NCBI RefSeq assembly: GCF_027923405.1
Contig: NZ_BQYI01000001.1
Location: 4,008,501-4,072,500, forward strand
Length of the DNA stretch: 64,000 nucleotides
From: Paenibacillus sp. YYML68
GTDB taxonomy: Bacteria; Bacillota; Bacilli; Paenibacillales; NBRC-103111
Direction of reading: 5' to 3'
The translations under genes were made by a program, and so were the position numbers. The stretch's first letter is position 1. The number at the start of each line of letters is the position of its first letter. Shown in pieces: positions 33,676-41,659 of this stretch. The notes under the pieces were generated by a model. The model ran no database searches. It was not told where the DNA came from and saw nothing but the letters and a program-made list of their open reading frames with translations.

Positions 33676-35799
33676 ATGACCTGGATCCGGACACTATTGA
33701 AGCCATCCTCCTCGCTCATGAACAGACTGCAGTATGGAAAGAAATTTCTCGTGATCACGCTGCTGTTCCTCAGCGCCCTCTCGTTCATGATGTACAACGC
33801 TGTCAAAGAAATACAAGCGGACCGACAATTCGCCGAGAAGGAGCGTCTCGGTGTTCGTTATAATGAAGGCTTGCTCAAGGTTATGCTTCAGTTCCAGCAG
33901 CACCGCGGGCTGGCGAACGGTTACCTGAACGGTGACCCTTCACTGGAGACGGCAATGAAGGAGAAGGCATCGCAGGCCGACGAAGCAATCAAGCAGATGG
34001 AGACGCTGGAGGCCGAGCTTGGCGCTCAGCTCGACACAACAGCCGGCTGGCTTGCTGTGAAGGATAAGTGGATGAAGCTGCGTGACGGGACAGCCAGCAT
34101 GACGGCGGCGCAAAGCTTCGAGGTACATTCCGGTTTGGTAGACGACACGATTCATTTGATCAAGCACGCAGCCGATATGTCGAACCTGACCTTGGACCCG
34201 GATCTCGACTCCTATTACTTAATGGACTTAACAGTGAACAACCTTCCGACACTCATGGAGAAGCTCGGACAGGCGCGAGGCAAAGGTACCGGAATTGCTG
34301 CCTCACAGAAGCTGACGCCTGAGCAGAAGCTCGAGCTCTTGATCTTCACGGATTCTATCCGAACTAATTCTGCAGACGTGAACAAAAAAGCGGGTATCGT
34401 CTTCAAGCACAACGCCTCAATCCGAGCTGATCTTCATCCGCTCGCCACAGGCACCGTAGGTGCGGCAGACGAATTCGTCAAAACATTGGATACGAAGCTG
34501 CTGAATGCCGAGACGATCAACATCGCGCCTGCTGAGCTGTTCGAACAAGGGACGAAGGCCATCGAAGGCACGAGCGCCATGTACGTCAAATCAGCGGAGA
34601 AGCTGGATCTCCTCCTCCAGCAGCGTGTTCAACGTCTGACCGACAAGCTCAACACTGTGCTGATCACGAACATCGTCATCGTCCTGCTAGCTTGCTACAT
34701 GTTCACCGGCTTCTATATGTCTGTGAAGGGAACGATCAGCCAGCTTCGCCGCGCTGCGCGGACGATGGCTGGCGGAGACTTGACTGTAGATGCGAGCTTG
34801 ACGACACGCGATGAGCTTCGCGAGGTCGGCGAAGCGTTCACGACGATGGCTCAGCAGATGAGCCGCATGCTGCAGCGCAACAAGGAGCTTGCTGACCGTG
34901 TCGCCGCCTCGTCGACGGACTTGACGGCCGTTGCAGAGCAGACATCGCGCACGACCGAGCAGATCGCGGAGGCGATGCAGCAGATTGCAGCCGGCTCGGA
35001 GCTGCAGGTGCGCAGCAGCGAGGAGACCGCCAATGCGATGAACGAGATGGCCATCGGCATCCAGCGCATTGCCGAGAACGCCAGCACTGTCTCCGAGGCG
35101 TCTATGGATACAACCAAGCTAGCACGCAACGGAAGCGAATCGGTGCAGCGCGCTGTCGAGCAGATGCAGACGGTTCGCGACAAGGCGCTGTTGACCGCCG
35201 GTACGATGAAGGTGCTCAGCGACAAGTCGGATGAGATCGGTACGATCATCTCCGCCATCAGCGACATTACAGCCCAGACGAACCTGCTCGCGCTCAATGC
35301 CTCGATCGAGGCTGCACGCGCCGGAGAGCACGGACGAGGCTTCGCGGTCGTGGCAGGCGAGATTCGCAAGCTAGCGGATCAATCGAACACGTCCGCGGCT
35401 ATGATACAGACGTTAGTTGCAGATATTCAAGCCTCTGCCCATGAAGCCAAGATATCGATGGACGCTGGTGTACAGGAGGCTGAGCTCGGCTCGCAGGTCA
35501 TTATGGAGACGAACGAGGCATTCGGAGCTATTCGCGCCTCCATCGAGCAAGTCACCGAGCAGATTCAGGAAATATCTGCCGCCTCTGAGCAGATGTCGGC
35601 AGGCAGTGAGCAAATTACAGCCTCCGTAGACGAAATGCTCCAGATCGCCACGAGAACGATGAGCCAGACGCAGACCGTGTACGCCTCCACCGAGGAGCAG
35701 ACCGCCTCTGTCGAGGAAATTACCGCTTCCGCGGAGACGCTAAGCGCCACAGCCGTTCAGCTGAAGGAAGAGCTGCAGAAGTTCAAGACGAAGGCATAG
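33676..35799 (+). CDS. Methyl-accepting chemotaxis protein with nitrate-sensor-like input domain
   Basis: A 707-aa transmembrane chemoreceptor. One helix (about 25-45) is followed by an extracytoplasmic all-helical domain (~46-325) with [15 protein letters not shown], reminiscent of the NIT nitrate/nitrite-sensing domain. A second helix (~328-350), a HAMP linker and a long cytoplasmic coiled coil follow. The signalling tip reads [20 protein letters not shown], then [20 protein letters not shown], the standard CheA/CheW-contact hairpin. The C-terminus has no CheR-docking pentapeptide. The start is supported by TTAGGAGTG. It is a stand-alone gene with its own terminator. Ligand identity (nitrate or nitrite) is inference from weak domain resemblance. 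Confidence 0.9.
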   Translation: MTWIRTLLKPSSSLMNRLQYGKKFLVITLLFLSALSFMMYNAVKEIQADRQFAEKERLGVRYNEGLLKVMLQFQQHRGLANGYLNGDPSLETAMKEKASQADEAIKQMETLEAELGAQLDTTAGWLAVKDKWMKLRDGTASMTAAQSFEVHSGLVDDTIHLIKHAADMSNLTLDPDLDSYYLMDLTVNNLPTLMEKLGQARGKGTGIAASQKLTPEQKLELLIFTDSIRTNSADVNKKAGIVFKHNASIRADLHPLATGTVGAADEFVKTLDTKLLNAETINIAPAELFEQGTKAIEGTSAMYVKSAEKLDLLLQQRVQRLTDKLNTVLITNIVIVLLACYMFTGFYMSVKGTISQLRRAARTMAGGDLTVDASLTTRDELREVGEAFTTMAQQMSRMLQRNKELADRVAASSTDLTAVAEQTSRTTEQIAEAMQQIAAGSELQVRSSEETANAMNEMAIGIQRIAENASTVSEASMDTTKLARNGSESVQRAVEQMQTVRDKALLTAGTMKVLSDKSDEIGTIISAISDITAQTNLLALNASIEAARAGEHGRGFAVVAGEIRKLADQSNTSAAMIQTLVADIQASAHEAKISMDAGVQEAELGSQVIMETNEAFGAIRASIEQVTEQIQEISAASEQMSAGSEQITASVDEMLQIATRTMSQTQTVYASTEEQTASVEEITASAETLSATAVQLKEELQKFKTKA

Positions 35800-35825
35800 C
35801 CTGTTTGCCTTACCGGCATTACACC

Positions 35826-35878
35826 AAAAAAGCTTCATTCCCCGTCCTAAGCAAAGGACGGCGGAATGAAGCTTTTTT
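35826..35878 (+). terminator. Terminator of the chemoreceptor gene
   Basis: A 16-bp stem (35826-35841 with 35863-35878) plus an inner CGTCC/GGACG stem, ending in T7. The A-rich left flank could also terminate minus-strand transcripts. Confidence 0.92.
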
Positions 35879-35906
35879 TGACATACAAGTGAGCGAGGGT
35901 TGTCAG

Positions 35907-36206
35907 CTATAGCGCTGGGCCTGCATGCTGCACAACCAACGCTTGCTGCTTGCGCTCCAGACGGCGAAGACTAGCGTACAGCACCGTCAGCTCGATCGGC
36001 GCTCCGACAGCAGCCGTCAGGCCGGCTAACGCTCCATTGAGCTCGGGCACAGTGACGACGAGCATGAGCAGCAGCACCATCGAGGTGACCACCATCGTCA
36101 GCTTACTCACCATGATGGGTCGTGTCTGTCCGGCGAGCATGCATCTGCCTGCTAAGTAATCGATCCACGGGAACAGGAAGCTCTGAACAGCCAAGAAGAG
36201 CAGCAC
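35907..36206 (-). pseudogene. Remnant of a MATE/polysaccharide-flippase-like membrane protein
   Basis: A 99-aa open frame opened only by a GTG without a ribosome site. It contains two to three hydrophobic helices and GRCMLAGQTRPIMVSKLTM, a pattern resembling the C-terminal part of multidrug/polysaccharide (MATE-like) extrusion proteins, which are normally ~450 aa. No upstream part is present: the sequence to the right is the promoter of the response-regulator gene. It is best read as a 3' fragment left after a deletion or rearrangement; a small functional membrane protein is less likely. Confidence 0.5.
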
Positions 36207-36215
36207 TCAATTATT

Positions 36216-36244
36216 TTGAACTTACTGGAAAATAAGGTTATTAT
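36216..36244 (+). promoter_or_regulatory. Putative promoter of the two-component operon
   Basis: TTGAAC (36216-36221), 17-nt spacer, TATTAT (36239-36244). It lies about 45 nt upstream of the TTG start of the response regulator. Confidence 0.5.
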
Positions 36245-36289
36245 TATATCAGCTATCAGCTATCCATGTAATAGTTAGGAGGAGCCGCC

Positions 36290-37015
36290 TTGCAGAAGCC
36301 TGAACGCATCTTGCTAGCCGATGACGAAGAAGGAATATTAACCTTGCTGGAGATTACATTAAAGAAGGAGCGGTTCATGCACATCACAAGCTGCATGACC
36401 GGCCGCGAAGCGCTGGCGCTCGTGCAGCAGAACAGCTACGATCTGATCGTGCTCGACGTGATGCTCCCGGACATGAACGGCTTCGACCTGTGCAGCCGTA
36501 TTCGCCGCCACACGACAGCCCCGATCATCTTCATTACATCCTGCGCAAGCGACTTGGATAAAATAACCGGTCTTGGGATCGGAGGAGACGATTATATTAC
36601 GAAGCCATTCAATCCGCTTGAGGTTGTCGCTAGAATCCAGGCACTGCTCAGACGGCAGAGTATGCTGAAGTCGGGGCCGGATGGTCAACCGGAGGCCAAG
36701 GAGTATCGCTTTGGCTCCTTCTTACTGAAGCCGGATATTGCCAAGCTGATCATCGACGGCAAGGAGCTCGATTGCACAGCTAAGGAGCTGCAGCTGCTCA
36801 TCTTTTTTTGCAGCAATCCGAACCGCATCTTTACGGCCTCCCAAATTTACGAATACGTATGGGGCGAGCCCGGATTCGGCGTAGAAAAGACGATCGCTAT
36901 GCACATCTCCAATCTTCGCAAAAAAATCGAGTCAAACCCGAAGGAACCTGCCACAATCATGAACCTGAGAGGTATTGGCTATAAGTTCGTGCCTCCCGGT
37001 GAGAGATGCCCATGA
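36290..37015 (+). CDS. OmpR/PhoB-family response regulator
   Basis: A 241-aa regulator. The receiver domain (1-~120) has the acidic pair in LLADDEE, the phospho-acceptor Asp in LIVLDVMLPDMNG, Thr/Ser in IFITSC and Lys in YITKPFNP. The C-terminal winged helix (~140-238) ends with the VEKTIAMHISNLRKKIE recognition helix and RGIGYKF wing. The start is TTG, set by AGGAGG seven nt upstream. The stop overlaps the kinase start (ATGA), so the pair is translationally coupled. The opposing ABC operon next door is the most likely target, as in antibiotic-sensing systems of Bacillales; that is inference. Confidence 0.93.
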   Translation: MQKPERILLADDEEGILTLLEITLKKERFMHITSCMTGREALALVQQNSYDLIVLDVMLPDMNGFDLCSRIRRHTTAPIIFITSCASDLDKITGLGIGGDDYITKPFNPLEVVARIQALLRRQSMLKSGPDGQPEAKEYRFGSFLLKPDIAKLIIDGKELDCTAKELQLLIFFCSNPNRIFTASQIYEYVWGEPGFGVEKTIAMHISNLRKKIESNPKEPATIMNLRGIGYKFVPPGERCP

Positions 37016-38124
37016 AGACACGGCTCCGATTCACGTTGCATTATATCGTCGGTCTGATCGTCTGGATGCTCAGTCTCGGGATGACGCTGCTGCTAGCCGT
37101 TGAGGTGCTGTTTCCTCTGCTCGGACTTGAGGAGGAGAATCCTCATTACGACCTGTTCGTCATCCTTGTCTTTACTGCGAATGTCATATGGAGCAGCTTC
37201 TTATTCAGCTGGTACTTCGGTGGTCCACTGTGGTTCATCGTCTCTCGAATTTCACAGCTGTCCAGCGGGATGTACGAGGCCCCTCCGCAGCATCAGCAGC
37301 TGTATCGCAGGAACAACAAGCTGAAGCTCCCCTATTCATTGTACGAAGAAGTGATTCAGAATCTCGAGTCGCTAGCTGCCTCCTTACAGGCTGCCCGCCG
37401 GGAACGCTTGATCGTAGAGGAGTCGAAGAAGGATTGGATTGCTGGCATCTCACACGATCTGAAGACTCCCTTAACTTATATTACTGGCTACTCTTCATTG
37501 CTGCTCATGGAGGACTATGAATGGAACGATCAGGAAAGATACACGTTTATTACCGAGATCCAGAAAAAGAGCTTACATATGGAAGCGTTAATTCAGGATC
37601 TGAGCTTGACCATGCAGCTCAACAACGCCCAGTCCCCTCTACCCCTTCAGGTGGAGCCCCGCGATCTGATCGAATTTCTGAAGAAGCTGATCGCTGACGC
37701 CGCGAGCGATCCGCGTGCAGTGGTATGCGAATTCAGCTTTCATTCGGAATGCGAGGCTCTCCATGTTCCATTCGATGACCGGCTTCTGTACCGCGCGCTG
37801 CAAAATATCATGATGAATGCTATCCTTCATAACCCTCCAGGGACAAGCATAGCGGTTACTGTTACCGAAAATCGAAGCTCTCAGGTGATTATACAAATCG
37901 CGGATGACGGACAAGGGATGGACGAGCAGACGCTCAGCAACGTATTCACCAAGTATTACCGCGGCAAGCCTACGAGCTCCTCCGAATTCGGCACCGGCCT
38001 CGGGATGGCGATCGTACGAAGTCTCATCGAAGCGCATGGCGGACACATTACGGTAGACAGCACTGTCGGCCAAGGAACCACCTTCACCGTCATTATTCCG
38101 AAGCATGGAAAGCCAGACTCCTGA
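37012..38124 (+). CDS. Membrane sensor histidine kinase
   Basis: A 370-aa kinase with two N-terminal TM helices (about 8-32 and 45-68) joined by a short extracytoplasmic loop of about 15 residues, with no large sensor domain. The H-box is AGISHDLKTPLTYI. The ATPase lobe has N-box MMNAILHNPP, G1 DDGQGM and G2 GTGLGMAI. Short-loop kinases of this build commonly sense envelope stress or peptide antibiotics inside the membrane, often with an ABC transporter. The start at 37012 was chosen because its ATG overlaps the regulator stop codon (ATGA). It ends inside a terminator hairpin. Confidence 0.92.
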   Translation: MKTRLRFTLHYIVGLIVWMLSLGMTLLLAVEVLFPLLGLEEENPHYDLFVILVFTANVIWSSFLFSWYFGGPLWFIVSRISQLSSGMYEAPPQHQQLYRRNNKLKLPYSLYEEVIQNLESLAASLQAARRERLIVEESKKDWIAGISHDLKTPLTYITGYSSLLLMEDYEWNDQERYTFITEIQKKSLHMEALIQDLSLTMQLNNAQSPLPLQVEPRDLIEFLKKLIADAASDPRAVVCEFSFHSECEALHVPFDDRLLYRALQNIMMNAILHNPPGTSIAVTVTENRSSQVIIQIADDGQGMDEQTLSNVFTKYYRGKPTSSSEFGTGLGMAIVRSLIEAHGGHITVDSTVGQGTTFTVIIPKHGKPDS

Positions 38125-38138
38125 AGGAGTCTGGCTTT
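38109..38138 (+). terminator. Terminator overlapping the kinase stop codon
   Basis: AAAGCCAGACTCC (38109-38121) pairs perfectly with GGAGTCTGGCTTT (38126-38138). The TGA stop of the kinase gene is in the 4-nt loop. Confidence 0.85.
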
Positions 38139-38171
38139 ATTTAGTGCGCCTGATGCAGTGTTATAGAAGCG

Positions 38172-38978
38172 TTATTTCAATGTAATGTGACCCGAGGAGG
38201 TCATGATGGTTAAGGTCGGTGCCTGGGAGCTGTTGCTGCCAATAGCAGCGGTCAGCTTCTGACCTGCCCCCTTCGAGGTCACGTCCGACTCCGACGTGAG
38301 CGACGATTGAATTTTCCCGGATTCAGACGAAGCATTCAGCTGCAAGCCTTGCGGCTTATTCAGAAACGACAGCTCAATCTTGCCCGTGCTCGTACGAATG
38401 CTGCTGTTTGCCTTTACATTTCCTTTATGTGAAATTTTCACATGACCCGTATCGTTATCGATAGCGAGCGCTCCATCGACCTGATTCAAGCTCATATCCC
38501 CTGCAACAAGCTCGCTGCGCAGCAATCCTCCCTCGAAGCCGTTCATTTCAATGTTCCCTGAATCGGCCTGCAGCACAAGCTCTTCAGCCTTCACATTATT
38601 CCCTGTAATCGAGCCCGAGCTTGATTTCAAGCTGATCTTCCGATACATCTTCTCTGGCAAATCAACGAAAACTGTCCCCGTCTTAAAGTTAATGATCCCC
38701 GAGGAAGCCGCGGCATCAATCGTCAGAACGCTGCCACTCATTTGAACAGGCAGCTCCTTACCACTGTCCGTACTAACCTTCAGCTCTGTGCTCTTAGACG
38801 GACGCACCTGGATGTTCTGTCCTTCTGTCGTGAGCTTAATCTCTTGCACTTGCTCTGCGTCAAAAGACTGCTCTTGTTGTCCGGAGACCGCATTCGAGCT
38901 GCAGCCAACGATCGTAAGAACGAGGCCTGCCGCACATATCAACATCATCAGCTTTCTTTTCGCTTGGTTCATTTCCAT
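38172..38978 (-). CDS. Lipoprotein with DUF4097-type beta-helical repeats
   Basis: A 268-aa predicted lipoprotein (signal with VLTIVGC lipobox near residue 20). After a polar linker, the body is a series of short Ser/Gly/Asn-rich strands (SSGSITGNNVKAEELVLQAD, SGNIEMNGFEGG, TGHVKISHKGNV, SGHITL) of the DUF4097/adhesin-like right-handed beta-helix type. The start ATG at 38978 overlaps the stop of the upstream permease gene (TAATG) and has GGGAGA before it, so translation is coupled to the ABC transporter. It should sit outside the membrane beside that transporter, perhaps as a ligand trap or sensor. Function unknown. Confidence 0.8.
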   Translation of the reverse strand: MEMNQAKRKLMMLICAAGLVLTIVGCSSNAVSGQQEQSFDAEQVQEIKLTTEGQNIQVRPSKSTELKVSTDSGKELPVQMSGSVLTIDAAASSGIINFKTGTVFVDLPEKMYRKISLKSSSGSITGNNVKAEELVLQADSGNIEMNGFEGGLLRSELVAGDMSLNQVDGALAIDNDTGHVKISHKGNVKANSSIRTSTGKIELSFLNKPQGLQLNASSESGKIQSSLTSESDVTSKGAGQKLTAAIGSNSSQAPTLTIMTSSGHITLK

Positions 38979-40591
38979 TACACTCTCCCTTTTACGTGTA
39001 CGATTTTTCGAGCGTGAGCAGCCTGCTTCCGATACGTGAACAGCTGCTGACCTGCCAGTGATACGAGCAAGAACATGAGAGTCATTAGCAAGTACAGCCA
39101 TGGATAACTCGAGGATGCTCCAAGGAAATCCAGATATGGAATATCATTGATCGGTCCAAGATACCACCATAGCATATACAGCACCTCGAACAGCTTTCTT
39201 GAGCCACTGAAGCCTCCTAGCGCAAGCGCCATGGTCGGGACAAATACGACGCCGACAAGCCAGGTCTGGAGGTCGAGCCAAAGCCCGCTTGATGCGAATT
39301 GAATGAGCGCCCCGGAGGAGAAGAGCAGCGTCACAGCGATCCCGGATATCCATACCGCCATCCATTTGAAGATCGGAGGACAGCTAGCCTTCATCAGCTC
39401 CTGTGTGAAGTAATGTCGATCTCTCGTTCCCATCTGCGACCAGATCGCAATAGGCCACACCATCACCACCGGCAGCCAGCTGCGCACATACTCCAGTGGA
39501 ACAAGCAGACTGAGCGCGAGCAGCGCAGCTGCACAGCCATACCACCAGATGGAATACCCCTTAAGCATTAGCTTGAGCTCCGCCGTGATGAGACGGCTCA
39601 ACGCTATGCGCTTCGTTCGCTCGAGCGGCGACAGCTTATACTCATGCTTGGCCTCCATCCGAGGCTTGACGGCCCCTTTCTCCTCGAACAGTGGAAGCTT
39701 GAACCCGCTGTCCCCGGACTTCTGCTTCTTGAAGCGATTGAACAGCAAGGCGGTCAGCAGGACGAGAACGGCAGCCAGCATCACCCAGATTAGCCTCTGC
39801 ATGAGCAGCTGGATGCTCCAGTCGACCCCTTGCCATACGAAGGTCGGCACAGCCCCTTCCACCGGATAATAGCCGAAGCTTCCCCCCTCCTCGCTGTTCG
39901 CAATGAATTCGTACGTGAGCGCCGCCTCCTGAACCATGTCGGATCGAATGACATCAAGACCGAACAAGTCCCAGAACGCATTCGGAGCCGCAATGGACAT
40001 CACGCTGAAAAAAATCCACAGTACAAAAAACATAATGTTGCCGACTACGCCCTGCAGGCCTGGACATACATCAAAAAACACAGTCAACGCAGCAAGAACA
40101 ATCAAGGACGGAAGTGCTAAATACAGGAAGGGAAGTAAGTAATGGTGCATGCTTACATACATCTCTTCGCCGCGAAGCAACTGCATAGCCATAAAGCCGA
40201 CTATCAAGATGAGCTCAATCACGAGAAGCACTACGAGATTCGAGAGCGCCTTGATTGTGATATAACGCAGATTGCTGATCGGTGTCGCCGCAATGATCTG
40301 CCCGATGCGAAGTCTCCCGTCCTCGGAGATCTGACTGCGCAGCATGTAGAAGCCGAACAGCCAGAGCAGAAGCGTCGACAGCATCGCGACCATCCCGCCA
40401 AGCCAAGCGGAATTGTAAATCCCCCTAACTCCGCCAATATAGAACACCTCATACCCGGCTGTAGCAGCTGGCACGCAGGCATAGCTGAGAAACAAACTGA
40501 GTCCGACGACGATCAGGAAGGCGTAGCTCCTCATCTGCCTGATCAAGCCTGTGCGAATTAAGCAAAGAAAGGATTCAGCGAATGAAATCAT
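38978..40591 (-). CDS. ABC-2-type transporter permease subunit
   Basis: A 537-aa integral membrane protein with about 12 hydrophobic helices in two halves of six, separated by a charged cytoplasmic loop (about residues 290-335). It has no nucleotide-binding motifs. It overlaps the ATPase gene at its start (ATGA) and the lipoprotein gene at its end (TAATG), so all three are translationally coupled. The arrangement of one ATPase and one large permease resembles bacitracin/lantibiotic-type export or immunity transporters. Substrate is not readable; position next to the NRPS suggests its peptide. Confidence 0.85.
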   Translation of the reverse strand: MISFAESFLCLIRTGLIRQMRSYAFLIVVGLSLFLSYACVPAATAGYEVFYIGGVRGIYNSAWLGGMVAMLSTLLLWLFGFYMLRSQISEDGRLRIGQIIAATPISNLRYITIKALSNLVVLLVIELILIVGFMAMQLLRGEEMYVSMHHYLLPFLYLALPSLIVLAALTVFFDVCPGLQGVVGNIMFFVLWIFFSVMSIAAPNAFWDLFGLDVIRSDMVQEAALTYEFIANSEEGGSFGYYPVEGAVPTFVWQGVDWSIQLLMQRLIWVMLAAVLVLLTALLFNRFKKQKSGDSGFKLPLFEEKGAVKPRMEAKHEYKLSPLERTKRIALSRLITAELKLMLKGYSIWWYGCAAALLALSLLVPLEYVRSWLPVVMVWPIAIWSQMGTRDRHYFTQELMKASCPPIFKWMAVWISGIAVTLLFSSGALIQFASSGLWLDLQTWLVGVVFVPTMALALGGFSGSRKLFEVLYMLWWYLGPINDIPYLDFLGASSSYPWLYLLMTLMFLLVSLAGQQLFTYRKQAAHARKIVHVKGRV

Positions 40592-41463
40592 GTCAGCACT
40601 CCTAATCTGGACACCGAGAACAGATACGCATCCTCCAGCGATGGAGGCAGCGGCACCGCGTTCGAAGCCGGACGAGACTTAGACACAATTCGAGCATGCA
40701 CACCGTCCTGACGATGAATAGCACTGCTCACGGTGTACTTCTCCTGCAGCTCTTGATATTGGTTAGCGGGAATAACACAATGCCACACGTGATGATCGAC
40801 GCTCTGAATGAGCTTCTCCGGGGTTGTATACGTAACTAGCTCGCCCCTTGACAAGATGGCGATATGTGGAGCAATCGATTCGATATCTGTCACAATGTGC
40901 GTAGATAGAATGACGATACGGTCCGAGGCCAGCGTTGAGAGCAGGTTTCGGAATCGAATCCGCTCCTCGGGATCAAGCCCAACCGTCGGCTCATCGACGA
41001 TTAATAACGAAGGATCGTTAAGCAGAGACTGTGCGATCCCGACCCGCTGCTTCATGCCGCCAGAGAAGCCTCCCAGCATCCGCTTGCGATGCTCGGTTAA
41101 ATTCAGAATGTCCAGCAGCTCATCTATACGCTTACGAGCCGACCTCGATGAGATCCCCTTCATGGCTGCCATATACTCGAGGAACTCAATCGGAGTCATG
41201 TTCGGATACACACCGAAATCTTGAGGCAAATAGCCTAATTGCCGCCGAAGTTCATCAGGGTGTTTCCCTATATCGACGCCGTTCCAGCTAACTGCCCCCG
41301 ATGTCGGCTGCTCAATCGTGGACAGAATACGCATGAGCGTCGATTTGCCGGCACCATTCGGTCCGAGCAGACCGAGTATGCCTTCGTTCAACGTAACGTG
41401 TACATCACGAAGCGCTTGCTTCGCGCCATAGTTTTTAGATACGTGCTGAATGTTTAGCTCCAA
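40588..41463 (-). CDS. ABC transporter ATP-binding subunit
   Basis: A 291-aa ATPase. Walker A is GPNGAGKST (~36), the Q-loop is in YLPQDFG, the signature is FSGGMKQR, Walker B is LLIVDEPTVGLDP, and the switch His is in LSTHIV. The C-terminal ~80 residues form the regulatory extension common in drug and lantibiotic exporters. The start was placed at TTG 41463: GGAGGAG lies 6 nt upstream, and the protein then begins at ELNIQHVSKNYG, the normal N-terminus; upstream ATGs would put the ribosome site inside the coding sequence. It is the first gene of a three-gene operon transcribed away from the NRPS terminator. Confidence 0.92.
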   Translation of the reverse strand: MELNIQHVSKNYGAKQALRDVHVTLNEGILGLLGPNGAGKSTLMRILSTIEQPTSGAVSWNGVDIGKHPDELRRQLGYLPQDFGVYPNMTPIEFLEYMAAMKGISSRSARKRIDELLDILNLTEHRKRMLGGFSGGMKQRVGIAQSLLNDPSLLIVDEPTVGLDPEERIRFRNLLSTLASDRIVILSTHIVTDIESIAPHIAILSRGELVTYTTPEKLIQSVDHHVWHCVIPANQYQELQEKYTVSSAIHRQDGVHARIVSKSRPASNAVPLPPSLEDAYLFSVSRLGVLT

Positions 41464-41623
41464 TTCGAACTCCTCCATGGAATGTAATGTACGAACAGCT
41501 TGATGCTGTGTCTTACCAGCTCTGATACCATTGTAGACAACGAAAGTAAAAACAAAGCAAAGAGGTGGCAAAGCTTACGCAACATTTCATAAGCAGACTC
41601 AGGCACGGGCCATCGAGCCAAAA

Positions 41624-41646
41624 TGCCCTTGCACTCAGCAAGGGCA
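41624..41646 (-). terminator. Terminator after the NRPS gene cluster
   Basis: TGCCCTTGC (41624-41632) pairs with GCAAGGGCA (41638-41646) around a 5-nt loop. On the minus strand it is followed by TTTTGG. It lies 14 nt past the last NRPS stop codon and separates the NRPS from the ABC operon. Confidence 0.75.
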
Positions 41647-41659
41647 CGGGATGGATGCG

